Below are positions 35,159 through 43,314 of a stretch of DNA of 64,000 nucleotides, in pieces. This DNA comes from Mycolicibacter kumamotonensis (GTDB lineage: Bacteria; Actinomycetota; Actinomycetes; Mycobacteriales; Mycobacteriaceae). The stretch is taken from the NCBI RefSeq assembly GCF_002086285.1, contig NZ_MVHU01000003.1:1-64000 (forward strand). Reading direction: 5' to 3'. The position numbers were made by a program, and so were the translations under genes. Below the pieces are notes generated by a model. It was not told the origin of the DNA and did no database searches. It worked only from the letters and a program-made list of their open reading frames with translations. The first letter of the stretch is position 1; every line of letters begins with the position of its first letter.

Positions 35159-35671
35159 TCAGCCGAGCTTGACGAGCTTGAACGGCATATTGATGTATAC
35201 CGGCTTGTTCACTCCGCACGCTCCGCTGGGTCCGGTCGTGATGTCCTCGCCGGTCAGTGTGGTCGATGCCGGGTCCGCATAGGCGCCCTCGGGCGTCATC
35301 GCCTTGAACCGGAAAGTCTGCAGCCCGGGGGCGGTACTGCCGTCCGGGCAGGGGACCCAGTTATCGACAGGGCGTTTGACGTACCAGACGTTGCTCTGCT
35401 GGTAGATCGGTGCCGTCCAGCCTCCGTCACTGCGCACGGTGCCGGTGCATTCCCCCGGATAGCTGCAGTGCGTGGTGATCGTCCAGGTGCTGCGCCGGCT
35501 CTCCTGCTCGTAGAAGACCTCGTTTTTGCGCGCCCACTCACCGTTGGAGGTTGCGGTGTAGGTGCCATTGAGGCCCCAGTCCGGGTGGTCGGCCGCCGCT
35601 ACCGCACCGGTGGACACGGCGTTGAGCATCGCGGCGGCGGCGGTCGCCGCGAGTGCGGGCGCACGCAGCAT
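35159..35671 (-). CDS. Exported protein of unknown function
   Basis: A 170 aa secreted protein. An Ala-rich signal peptide of about 26 residues precedes a mature domain with aromatic residues and five Cys, for example CSYPGECTG. The ATG at 35671 has GGAGG about 6 nt upstream; the frame continues 7 codons more. Small exported proteins of this kind are common near mycobacterial mce loci. It converges on mceF and resembles in its ending the product of 24496-24948. Function not recognised. Confidence 0.68.
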   Translation of the reverse strand: MLRAPALAATAAAAMLNAVSTGAVAAADHPDWGLNGTYTATSNGEWARKNEVFYEQESRRSTWTITTHCSYPGECTGTVRSDGGWTAPIYQQSNVWYVKRPVDNWVPCPDGSTAPGLQTFRFKAMTPEGAYADPASTTLTGEDITTGPSGACGVNKPVYINMPFKLVKLG

Positions 35672-35806
35672 TGCCCCTCCTCGCACAGGCACGGAATCGG
35701 CGGTGCTCCGAAGTAAACACCGCAGGCCGCGGCCGACGATTCGACATGTCCGCTGAGTGGACCATCGATGTCTGCGGGGCCGGCTGTCCTGCCAGAGTGC
35801 CGGGGT

Positions 35807-36202
35807 ATGCGGCGAACAGCGGTAGTGGTTGCGGCAGTCGTGATCGCGATGTGGGCGGTCCCGGTTCGCGCCTACGCAGAACCCGTCTCCTGTGACGACC
35901 CGGCGTGCGTACCCGGGATCACCCCCGGTGTCACACTCGGCGCGCCGTGCCAGGCGACGGACTACTACGTCTTCGGGACCGCGGTCGCGGGTCCCTCCAT
36001 CCAGCCCGGGAGGCTGGTGTTCTGCGGCTCACCGCGCCGATACGAGCCGCGATACTTCCGATCGCCGTCCATGGCCGGAGTCAAGCACCTGGATTCGAGC
36101 TGTGAAGGCTACGAAAACTGGGTCGCACAGGCTCCCGACGGATTGTTTCTGACTTGCCAATCCAAGAACGGCGCCGCGCGGTGGAGTCGTGGTGATACGT
36201 AG
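35807..36202 (+). CDS. Small cysteine-rich exported protein
   Basis: A 131 aa protein with a signal peptide (RRTAVVVAAVVIAMWAVPVRAYA) and a mature part with six Cys, probably three disulfides. The ATG at 35807 is chosen for the signal sequence; an ATG at 35768 is in frame. It overlaps the next gene by 14 nt, implying co-translation, and lies between mceF and the Mce-associated genes. No known domain is recognised. Confidence 0.62.
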   Translation: MRRTAVVVAAVVIAMWAVPVRAYAEPVSCDDPACVPGITPGVTLGAPCQATDYYVFGTAVAGPSIQPGRLVFCGSPRRYEPRYFRSPSMAGVKHLDSSCEGYENWVAQAPDGLFLTCQSKNGAARWSRGDT

Positions 36203-36602
36203 GTTTGCGCTGGCGGCGGCACTGAGCGGGGCCGGCTGGTTCGCTTCCGCGCCGGCCGTCCACGCGGACACATCGACTCCGCACCACGTCGTCTATACCG
36301 TCACCGCTGCCACCCCGGTGTCAGCCGATATCTACTACCGCGACGTCGATCCGCCGAGCTGGGCTGACTACAGCCACAACCCGTATGAATTCAGCCCCAG
36401 GGCTCGCGTCGAAGTGGGCCCCGGACAGCCATGGGTGTTCCACGCCGACTTGATCGACCCGCAGCGCTGGGCGATGGTGACGGCGACGAGCGGCCGACTG
36501 TCGGCCGAGCCGATGTTTCACTGCGAGCTGTCGGTGGACGGGGCCGTGGTCGCCACCGCGGACGGCCCCAAGGGCGCGCTGTGCGCCTTGCGGCACTGGT
36601 GA
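36189..36602 (+). CDS. Exported protein, MmpS-like beta-sandwich pattern
   Basis: A 137 aa exported protein with an N-terminal signal (FALAAALSGAGWFASAPAVHA). The mature sequence (VVYTVTAATPVSADIYYRD through PWVFHADL to FHCELSVDGAVV) alternates short beta strands in the way MmpS and related mycobacterial accessory proteins do. GTG at 36189 or 36192 is the start; it overlaps the previous gene. Tentatively a transport accessory; similarity is by pattern only. Confidence 0.55.
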   Translation: MVIRRFALAAALSGAGWFASAPAVHADTSTPHHVVYTVTAATPVSADIYYRDVDPPSWADYSHNPYEFSPRARVEVGPGQPWVFHADLIDPQRWAMVTATSGRLSAEPMFHCELSVDGAVVATADGPKGALCALRHW

Positions 36603-36727
36603 TCCGCCGCCGCTGACGCCGCCCACTGGATGGGAATCAGGTGGGCGACCGGCAGCACGGCTGATTACGGTGCGTACGCGGGCCCGCGAACGGCCGGCCC
36701 GGCAATGAAGGGAAACCGGTGGGCGGT

Positions 36728-37420
36728 ATGTCGAAAACCGGGACGCTGGTGGCACTGGCGGAGGCTGAGGCCGCCGAAGCCGAAGCAGTGGCGGCACAGG
36801 CGCGCGCCCGGGCGATCCGGTTGCAGGAGAAGGCGCAGAACGCCGGCGCTGACAAAGACGGCCAACCCCGCGCCGGTATTGCCGAGCCACTCGCCAACGG
36901 CGGTCGGTCTCGATTCGCCCGGGTCCGGGATCATGCGCCCGGCTGGCGACGATTAGCTGCGGTGGCGGTCGTGTTGTGCAGCTGTGCGCTGCTGGCCTTC
37001 AGCGCGTGGATGATCCGCCAACATCAGCACGCGCAGGCCGATCAGCGGCATCGCGCTGAGTTCGTCGCCGCCGCGCGCCAGGTCGTCGTTACCTTGATGT
37101 CGATCGACTACAACGATGCCGAAGGCAGCGTGCAGCGTATCGTCGACAACTCCACAGGACCCTTCCGTACCGAATTTCAAGGCGCCGCTGATGATTTCAT
37201 CAAGGTCTCCAAGGACGCGAAGGTGACCACCAAGGCCACGGTGAACGCCGCCGCCGTCGAGTCGATGACGCCCGATGCCGCGGTGGTGCTGGTGGCCGCA
37301 TCCTCGACCGTGACCAACGCGGCAGGCGCACAGGAGGCTCCGCGACGCTGGCGGCTCACGGTCGACCTGCAGCGTGAAGGAGATCAGATCAAGATGTCGA
37401 AGGTGGAGTTCGTGCCGTGA
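36728..37420 (+). CDS. Mce-associated membrane protein (Mas)
   Basis: A 230 aa single-span membrane protein. An Ala/Glu-rich N-terminal coiled coil (about 8-38), one membrane helix (about 78-98), then an external alpha-beta domain (STGPFRTEFQGAADDFIKV) typical of Mce-associated proteins such as those after mce1 and mce4. ATG 36728 follows an in-frame GTG at 36719. In known systems Mas proteins stabilise the Mce complex. It overlaps the next gene as GTGA. Confidence 0.78.
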   Translation: MSKTGTLVALAEAEAAEAEAVAAQARARAIRLQEKAQNAGADKDGQPRAGIAEPLANGGRSRFARVRDHAPGWRRLAAVAVVLCSCALLAFSAWMIRQHQHAQADQRHRAEFVAAARQVVVTLMSIDYNDAEGSVQRIVDNSTGPFRTEFQGAADDFIKVSKDAKVTTKATVNAAAVESMTPDAAVVLVAASSTVTNAAGAQEAPRRWRLTVDLQREGDQIKMSKVEFVP

Positions 37421-38016
37421 CGGTGAACGAGACAGTCGATCCCGCGGTCACCGGGAGCGCCGACCCGCCGGCCGACCCCGCCGGCGATCCGGTCGCGGCC
37501 CCCGGGCTGGCGGCCCGAACCAAGACCGCGCTCTCCGCGCGGCGAAAGACGTTGGCTCTCGCGGCACTCTTGTCGGCGACGACGGTGTTGGCGGGCGTGC
37601 TCTACGCCGGCGTCCACCGTTTCGATCGGCAGTCGGATGTCGCGGCCGCCCAAAGCGCCGTCGAGGCGGCATCGTCGGGGACGGTGGCGTTGCTGTCCTA
37701 CGCGCCCGAAACCCTCGATCGCGACCTGGACAGGGCGCGGACCCTGATGACCGGCGGCTTCTCGACCTACTACGGAAAGTTCAGCAACGACGTGGTCGCT
37801 CCGGCCGTGCGGACCAAGGGCATCAAGGCATCTGCTCAGGTGCTGAATGCGGCCCTGATGGAAATCCGGTCGAAGGACGCGAAGGTGCTGGTGTTCCTCA
37901 ATCAGGAGACCGTCAGCCGGGACCGGCCCGAGCCCGCACGCACCGCCAGCAGTGTGGTGGTCAGCCTCACCAGGACCGACAACGAATGGCGGATATCGGC
38001 GCTCGACCCGGTGTAG
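37417..38016 (+). CDS. Mce-associated membrane protein (Mas), second copy
   Basis: A 199 aa protein with a Pro/Ala/Asp-rich cytosolic N-terminus, one membrane helix (about 44-66) and an external domain with the same plan as the preceding Mas protein (TGGFSTYYGKFSNDVV). GTG at 37417 overlaps the upstream stop. The pair matches the paired Mas genes that follow mceF in mycobacterial mce loci. Confidence 0.78.
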   Translation: MTVNETVDPAVTGSADPPADPAGDPVAAPGLAARTKTALSARRKTLALAALLSATTVLAGVLYAGVHRFDRQSDVAAAQSAVEAASSGTVALLSYAPETLDRDLDRARTLMTGGFSTYYGKFSNDVVAPAVRTKGIKASAQVLNAALMEIRSKDAKVLVFLNQETVSRDRPEPARTASSVVVSLTRTDNEWRISALDPV

Positions 38017-38017
38017 C

Positions 38018-38629
38018 TCAGGCGCTACTTCTGGGCCTGATGAAGACCCCTTCCGCCTGCACGGTGACTACCCCGTGCGCGTCGAGGATGCGACCGGCCG
38101 CGAAGGTCTTTCCACGGTCCTCGCGGTCTATCCAGGCCTCGGCCCGCAACCGGCCCAGTGGTGTGGGCGCTACATAGCGAAGGGTCAGTGTGCCGGTGAA
38201 GGCCGGCTGTCCGGGCCGATGGGCGGTCGCACCCAGCACGTGGTCGAGGACCAGCGCGCACATGCCACCGTGTACCTGTCCTGGCGGGCCTTCGTAGGCC
38301 GCGCCGAGAACCAGATCCGTGGCAACTCCGCCGGTGTCGTCGTATTGAATGATCAGCGGGGGAGCGATCGCATTGCGCAGCCCCATGGCCACGTTGCCCC
38401 ACGGCAGGTAGCGTCCATCGCCGGTGCTGGGAACACCGAAAGGCTTCGGGTCCAGCCGGGCCCCGAGCAGTTCGGTGGCTTCCTCGATCAGCGCGTGTGC
38501 CCGGCGGGCGTCGGCTTCATCGGCGCCGCTACGGATTGTGACGTCGATGAGTTCACGCAACGACTGCGTCAACGGACCGAAGACGGCCTCGCCGAGCTGC
38601 ACTTCGGCCGGGCTGAATTCACGGCTCAC
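38018..38629 (-). CDS. PaaI family acyl-CoA thioesterase
   Basis: A 203 aa hot-dog-fold protein. The key segment QVHGGMCALVLDHVLG contains the HGG and the acidic residue used by PaaI-type thioesterases; an N-terminal helical extension of about 75 residues precedes the domain. It would release CoA from acyl or aromatic intermediates. The start overlaps the stop of the flavoprotein gene (4 nt), so flavin reductase, flavoprotein and thioesterase form one three-gene operon. Confidence 0.8.
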   Translation of the reverse strand: MSREFSPAEVQLGEAVFGPLTQSLRELIDVTIRSGADEADARRAHALIEEATELLGARLDPKPFGVPSTGDGRYLPWGNVAMGLRNAIAPPLIIQYDDTGGVATDLVLGAAYEGPPGQVHGGMCALVLDHVLGATAHRPGQPAFTGTLTLRYVAPTPLGRLRAEAWIDREDRGKTFAAGRILDAHGVVTVQAEGVFIRPRSSA

Positions 38630-40173
38630 TCGCTGATCTCCGCCGCGGCCATGTCGAGTGCGGCGAAATGGCTGAACAACATGGATGCTCCGATCGGGTT
38701 GCCGCCACCCGGGTAGGTGGTTCCGCTGACGGCCGCCATGGTATTCCCGGCTGCGTAAAGCCCCGGAATCGGGGAACCGTCGGCGGCGAGCACCCGGGCG
38801 TGGGGGTCGGTTCGCAGCCCGCCTTTGGTGCCCAGATCCGAAAGACCGAAGGCGGCAGCGTGATACGGCGGCGTGTCAATGGGAACCAGCGGGGAGGCGC
38901 CGTCGGTGAACATCCGGTCGTAGGCCTCGTTCCCTCGGCCGAAGTCTTCGTCGGTGCCCAGGGACGCAAACGTGTTGAAACGGTCGATCGTCGCGCTCAG
39001 ATTGCCTTCCGGTACTCCGATGGCGGCGGCGAGATCGGCGAGGGTGTCTGCGGTGTGCCACAACCCGGCCGTGCGGTACTCGGCGGCGTCGACCATTGAC
39101 ACGTTGGTGGCGCCCACCGGGGGGATATCGCCGCTGCGGTTGTCATAGACCATCCAGAACGGCAGCGTTGCGTCACCGGCGTCGACCTGGCGGAGCACGT
39201 CGCGGCCGAGCCGGTCGTAGGGGGCCGACTCGTTGACGAATCGGCGGCCGTTCTGGTCGACGAAGATGCCGCCGGTGAACCACAGGGCGAAAGCCGCCCG
39301 CCCGTCCGGGTGAACCATCCCGGGTGACCACCAGGCCTGATCCATCAGATCGACGGCCGCACCGATCGCCATGGCTGCCCGGTGAGCGAGTCCGACGTTG
39401 CCGGGAGCGCCCATCGTGTCGGTGGCGCGACCGGGCACACCGTACTGCGCGCGCATCGCCGCGTTCTGCTCGAAGCCACCCGCGGCGAGTAGCACGCCGG
39501 ACCGAGCCCGTACCCGTGTCGGGGCGCCGTCGCGTTCGACCACCGCGCCGATCACCCGGCCGTTGTCGACGATCAGCTCGGTCAGCGGAGCGTTGCGCCA
39601 GCAGAAGGCGTTCGGAAGTTTGTCGAGTGCCGCCAGGAACCGGCCCACCAGGGCACGACCGCCGGTCAGGACATCGGGTGCCGGTGAACCGAGGCGTTCG
39701 GTGTCCAGCGGTCCGCGTACCAAGCCGCGGTAGCGTCCGAGCCGTTCGTCAGGCAGCGGCACCGGGACGGTGTGGCGGTAGCCGTCGTTGCGGGCACCGG
39801 GGACCGAGCCGTAGTAGTCCGGCCAGGGATAGGGCGCGAACTCGAATCCCGGGTCCTTCTCCAGGTATTCGATGAACCCGGCGCCGCCGCGGACGTAGGC
39901 GTCTTGCAGGTCGCGCGGCGTTCGGTCGCCGACGACCGCGTGAAAGTACCGCAGAGCGGCGTCGATCGTGTCGTCGCAGCCGGCACGTTGCAGGGCGGGA
40001 TTGCACGGGTACCAGACTCCGCCCCCGCCCGAGTATGCGGTGGTTCCGCCGAAGTAATCGGTGGCTTCGATCAGTAGCACCGAAAGGCCTTCACGCGCAG
40101 CGGTATAAGCCCCGGCGATGCCGCCACCCGAGCCGGCGACGATCACATCGAAGTCGGTGTCGAAGTCAGGCAT
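38626..40173 (-). CDS. FAD-dependent 3-ketosteroid dehydrogenase-like oxidoreductase
   Basis: A 515 aa flavoprotein of the FAD_binding_2 family (KstD/fumarate-reductase fold). The N-terminal FAD motif is VIVAGSGGGIAGAYTAA (10-26) followed by the GGTTAYSGGG loop. The C-terminal loop TTYPGGGNPIG aligns with the KstD segment holding a catalytic Tyr and Gly. KstD enzymes introduce the delta-1 double bond into 3-ketosteroids; here the other tyrosines cannot be assigned surely, so the substrate may differ. It overlaps the flavin reductase gene by 8 nt. Confidence 0.78.
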   Translation of the reverse strand: MPDFDTDFDVIVAGSGGGIAGAYTAAREGLSVLLIEATDYFGGTTAYSGGGGVWYPCNPALQRAGCDDTIDAALRYFHAVVGDRTPRDLQDAYVRGGAGFIEYLEKDPGFEFAPYPWPDYYGSVPGARNDGYRHTVPVPLPDERLGRYRGLVRGPLDTERLGSPAPDVLTGGRALVGRFLAALDKLPNAFCWRNAPLTELIVDNGRVIGAVVERDGAPTRVRARSGVLLAAGGFEQNAAMRAQYGVPGRATDTMGAPGNVGLAHRAAMAIGAAVDLMDQAWWSPGMVHPDGRAAFALWFTGGIFVDQNGRRFVNESAPYDRLGRDVLRQVDAGDATLPFWMVYDNRSGDIPPVGATNVSMVDAAEYRTAGLWHTADTLADLAAAIGVPEGNLSATIDRFNTFASLGTDEDFGRGNEAYDRMFTDGASPLVPIDTPPYHAAAFGLSDLGTKGGLRTDPHARVLAADGSPIPGLYAAGNTMAAVSGTTYPGGGNPIGASMLFSHFAALDMAAAEISE

Positions 40174-40693
40174 GGCGGTCCCCGTCGAATCCGCCGTACC
40201 CGCCCCGATAGAACAACAGCGGGCGCCGTTCCTCGTGGGCCTGCAGACCGGTTACCCGCGCCACCACGATCGTGTGGTCGCCGGCTGCATGCTCGAATTC
40301 CACCTCGGCCTCGATCGACGCCAGCGTGCCCTCCAGTGCCGGCGCCCCGTTGACGCCCGGCAACCATCCCAGCCCGGCGAACTTGTCTGCTCCGCGGGCG
40401 GCGAACTGGGCGCACACGTCCTGTTGCCGCTCGGATAGGACGTTGACACACAGTGTGCCGACCTGCCGGATCCGGGGCCAGCTGGTTGAGGTGGTGGCCG
40501 GGCAGAACGAGATGTAGGGCGGGTCCAGCGACACCGAGGTCACCGATTGGCAGGTGAAGCCGAGCGGGCGCTGCCCGTCATGGGCGGTGATGACGGCTAC
40601 CCCGGTGCAGAAGTGACCGAGGACGCGACGCATCTCCGGGGGGAGCGGGGTGCGCAGTTGACCGGTGTGGGCTCCGGTGGCTTGTTCGGGCAT
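40166..40693 (-). CDS. Flavin reductase (HsaB-like) of a two-component monooxygenase
   Basis: A 175 aa flavin reductase-like protein. Strong resemblance to HsaB (Rv3567c): GHFCTGVAVIT, GFTCQSVTSVSLDPP, CVNVLSERQQDV and PLLFYRGGY near the C-terminus. HsaB supplies reduced flavin to HsaA in steroid A-ring cleavage; no HsaA-type oxygenase is in the window, so its partner is unknown. ATG at 40693 has GGGAGAGG upstream. First gene of the operon with the KstD-like protein and thioesterase, divergent from the PadR regulator across 129 nt. Confidence 0.85.
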   Translation of the reverse strand: MPEQATGAHTGQLRTPLPPEMRRVLGHFCTGVAVITAHDGQRPLGFTCQSVTSVSLDPPYISFCPATTSTSWPRIRQVGTLCVNVLSERQQDVCAQFAARGADKFAGLGWLPGVNGAPALEGTLASIEAEVEFEHAAGDHTIVVARVTGLQAHEERRPLLFYRGGYGGFDGDRHA

Positions 40694-40822
40694 GCCTCTC
40701 CCTTGCGGTGGTGATTTCCTGCTGGCTACCGTCGCCCTCGAGGACCGCCCGGCGCAACGCAGGCTCCCGATCAGCGGTAATTGAGGCGTATCCAGGGTGC
40801 CAGAGGTTGTTAGCCTTGTTCA

Positions 40823-41491
40823 GTGAGCGTAATGACCGGCGATGGTCCCGACGGGGTGAGCGTATCGCCCACCGGATGGGCGTTACTGGGGATGCTGTCG
40901 GGCGGGGACCAGCTGTCGGGTTATGACATCAAGAAGTGGTTCAACTGGACGGTTCGGTTCTTCTACTCCAGTCCGGCCTACAGCCAGATCTATTCGGAGT
41001 TGAAGCGGCTTGAGCAACAAGGCCTCGTGACGTCGCGCGTCGACGCCGGCGTGCGCAGCCGCCGGATGTACCAGATCACCGATGCCGGCCTGACTGCGGT
41101 GACGCGATGGGCCAACGATGAGCCGGTCGAGCCGCCCACTCTCAAGCACAACCCTTTGTTGCGGGTCATCTTCGGGCACCTGATGAACCCCGGCCGGCTG
41201 CGGGAGGTCCTCACCACCTACGTCGCACACGTCGAGCAGATGCACCAGGCCGCGGCAACCGAGGCACGCTGGGCCGGCGCGGAACCGGCATGGGCTTATG
41301 CCCGGCTGGCGCTGCGGTGGTCCGAGGATTACTACGCGGCCGAACGGGAATTGGCGCTGCGAATGATCAAAGACTTGGACGAAGTCGACGAGGTTTTCGC
41401 CAAGGGGGCCGAAGACGGCACCAAGTTCCCGGTGCGCGACTACTGGTACGAGGTCGAACGCCGCATCGCCGCCGAAGACGACCAGGCCTAA
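40823..41491 (+). CDS. PadR family transcriptional regulator
   Basis: A 222 aa regulator. The N-terminal winged helix (about 16-95) has the PadR pattern LLGMLSGGDQLSGYDIKKW and YSELKRLEQQGLV; the C-terminal helical part is for dimerisation. GTG at 40823 is used; ATG at 40832 is possible. It is divergent from the flavin-reductase operon and convergent with the next KstD-like gene, so it is the best local candidate to regulate this part of the catabolic cluster. Confidence 0.85.
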   Translation: MSVMTGDGPDGVSVSPTGWALLGMLSGGDQLSGYDIKKWFNWTVRFFYSSPAYSQIYSELKRLEQQGLVTSRVDAGVRSRRMYQITDAGLTAVTRWANDEPVEPPTLKHNPLLRVIFGHLMNPGRLREVLTTYVAHVEQMHQAAATEARWAGAEPAWAYARLALRWSEDYYAAERELALRMIKDLDEVDEVFAKGAEDGTKFPVRDYWYEVERRIAAEDDQA

Positions 41492-41508
41492 GTACGCGGA
41501 CGGTCGGC

Positions 41509-43188
41509 TCAGTTGAGCTTGCCGGCCGCGTGCAGCGCCGCGATGTAGCCGAACACCAGGCCCTGACCGATGGTGGCACCGGCGCCCGGATAGCTTGCGC
41601 CGAAGGCGTTGGCAGCGGTGTTTCCGATCGCGTACAGCCCCTCGACCGCCGAACCGTCTTCGCGTAGTACTCGCCCGCGAACATCGGCACGAAGGCCACC
41701 GCAGGTGCCCAAGTCACTGAGGACAACCTTCACCGCGTAGAACGGGCCCCGGTCCAAGGGACGCAGGTTGGGATTGGGCGTGATCGTGGGATCGCCGTAG
41801 TAGCGATCATAGGCACTCACGCCGCGGTCGAAGTCAGCATCCACACCCACCCGGGCCAAACCATTGAACCGATCCAGAGTCTCGACGAAGGTCGACGGAT
41901 CGACGCCGATGGCGCCGGCCAGAGTCGGCAGATCCTCGGCGCGATGCGCGATGCCCGCGTCGTACCACGTCGTGGGGATCGGCATGCGTGGAAACAGTTC
42001 TGCAGCAAGAAGGTAGCTGTTGCGGTACTGCTGGTCGAAGATCATCCACATGGTTTCGACCGGGTTTCCCGCCTGCTCACGGTCGAGCACCTTCTGCCCG
42101 AACGACATGTAGTCGATGGCTTCGTTGACGAAACGCCGCCCGGTCTGGTCGACCAGCAGGCAGCCCGGCAGGGAACGCTCGGCAAGCATGACCGTCGGTT
42201 CTGCTCCTGGCAGGGGCGCGAAGGCGGGAAACCACCACGCCTGATCCATCAGCGCGATGCCGGCGCCGCACGAGTCCTGGGCCAGACGGATGGCATCGCC
42301 GGTGTTGCCCTCGGCGCCGAGGCTGACGTGTTCACCGAGCCGTTCGGACTGAAATTTGTGCCGCCAACTCATCAGGTGGTCGAAGCCACCTGCGGCCAGC
42401 ACGACACCGCGCCGGGCGGTGACCGAGACCTGCGCGCCGTCGTGGTCCACGACCGCCCCGGTGACCCGGTCGCCGTCGACGATCAGGGATGAAACCGGTG
42501 AGTCGGTCCACACCGGGATGCCGGCGCGCAGGACTCCGGCGTACATTCCCGCTGCCAGCGCCTGACCGCCTGCGGCGTAGCGCCGACGCAACAGCAGTCC
42601 GCCGATGCCTTGGAAGGCACGCAACATGATGCGGGGCACCGCTTTCAGCGGCATCCTCGCCATGAGGTTGAGCCATCGATAATCTGCCCCGGTCACCGGC
42701 ATGGGAAACGAGGACTTCATCACGCCGGGACGCAGCCGCGCCAACTCCGGGCCGAGCATCGCGGTGTTGAACGGACGGCATTCGCAGGTGCGCCCGAGCG
42801 CGCTGCCTCCGGGGCGTTCCGGATGGTAGTCCGAATAGCCCTTGGCCCATTGGAATTTCATCGGCGTGGTACGCCGCAACATCTCCACTGTCGCCGCACC
42901 GTGATCGAGGTAGGCGTGCGCGCGATCGTGTGGGGCGGCGTCACCGACGACTGCGTCCAGATAGGCGCGCGCTGCGGTGGGTGTGTCACTCGAGCCTGCT
43001 GAGGCAAGTATCGGGTTGGCCGGCATCCAGAACGCCCCGCCCGAGCGTGCGGTGGAGCCTCCGACGTAGCCGGTCTTCTCCACGATCAGCGTCGACAGGC
43101 CCACTTCCTGGGCGGCGAGTGCGGCCGCCATCCCGGTTCCAGAGCCGACGACGAGGAGATCGACGGTGATGTTGTGGGGATCGGTCAC
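41509..43188 (-). CDS. 3-ketosteroid delta-1-dehydrogenase-like flavoprotein (KstD family)
   Basis: A 559 aa flavoprotein. FAD motif LLVVGSGTGMAAALAA (11-26) with GGSTARSGGAFWMP after it, AAGGFDHLMSWR in the middle, YDRYYGDP, and C-terminal SYPGAGATIG, all close to KstD signatures where conserved tyrosines drive 1,2-dehydrogenation of 3-ketosteroids. Of the three flavoproteins in this window this one looks most like a true KstD. It is divergent from the KshA-like gene with an 18-bp repeat between them, the same pairing of activities (KstD plus KSH) that opens steroid ring B. Confidence 0.82.
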   Translation of the reverse strand: MTDPHNITVDLLVVGSGTGMAAALAAQEVGLSTLIVEKTGYVGGSTARSGGAFWMPANPILASAGSSDTPTAARAYLDAVVGDAAPHDRAHAYLDHGAATVEMLRRTTPMKFQWAKGYSDYHPERPGGSALGRTCECRPFNTAMLGPELARLRPGVMKSSFPMPVTGADYRWLNLMARMPLKAVPRIMLRAFQGIGGLLLRRRYAAGGQALAAGMYAGVLRAGIPVWTDSPVSSLIVDGDRVTGAVVDHDGAQVSVTARRGVVLAAGGFDHLMSWRHKFQSERLGEHVSLGAEGNTGDAIRLAQDSCGAGIALMDQAWWFPAFAPLPGAEPTVMLAERSLPGCLLVDQTGRRFVNEAIDYMSFGQKVLDREQAGNPVETMWMIFDQQYRNSYLLAAELFPRMPIPTTWYDAGIAHRAEDLPTLAGAIGVDPSTFVETLDRFNGLARVGVDADFDRGVSAYDRYYGDPTITPNPNLRPLDRGPFYAVKVVLSDLGTCGGLRADVRGRVLREDGSAVEGLYAIGNTAANAFGASYPGAGATIGQGLVFGYIAALHAAGKLN

Positions 43189-43231
43189 CGGCCGATTCTG
43201 GGGCCGATGGTCACAACATGGCTCCCCCGTG

Positions 43232-43249
43232 CCCGGTCAGTGGAACACC
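43232..43249. promoter_or_regulatory. Exact 18-bp intergenic repeat, copy 1
   Basis: CCGGTCAGTGGAACACCG lies in the 126-nt divergent gap between the kstD-like gene (start 43188) and the kshA-like gene (start 43315). The identical 18-mer recurs at 48485-48502. It contains the small inverted repeat GTG-GAA-CAC and outer CGGT/ACCG arms. A shared transcription factor site is the simplest reading. Confidence 0.6.
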
Positions 43250-43314
43250 GGGCTGATCGACCAGTGTGGCGGTGTTACAACAGCAAGGGTTCCCACCAGC
43301 GATGAACAGCGAGG

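Noticed and set aside
43189-43314. KstR-type operator before the kshA-like gene
   Set aside because: I found no convincing TnnAACnnGTTnnA palindrome in this gap.
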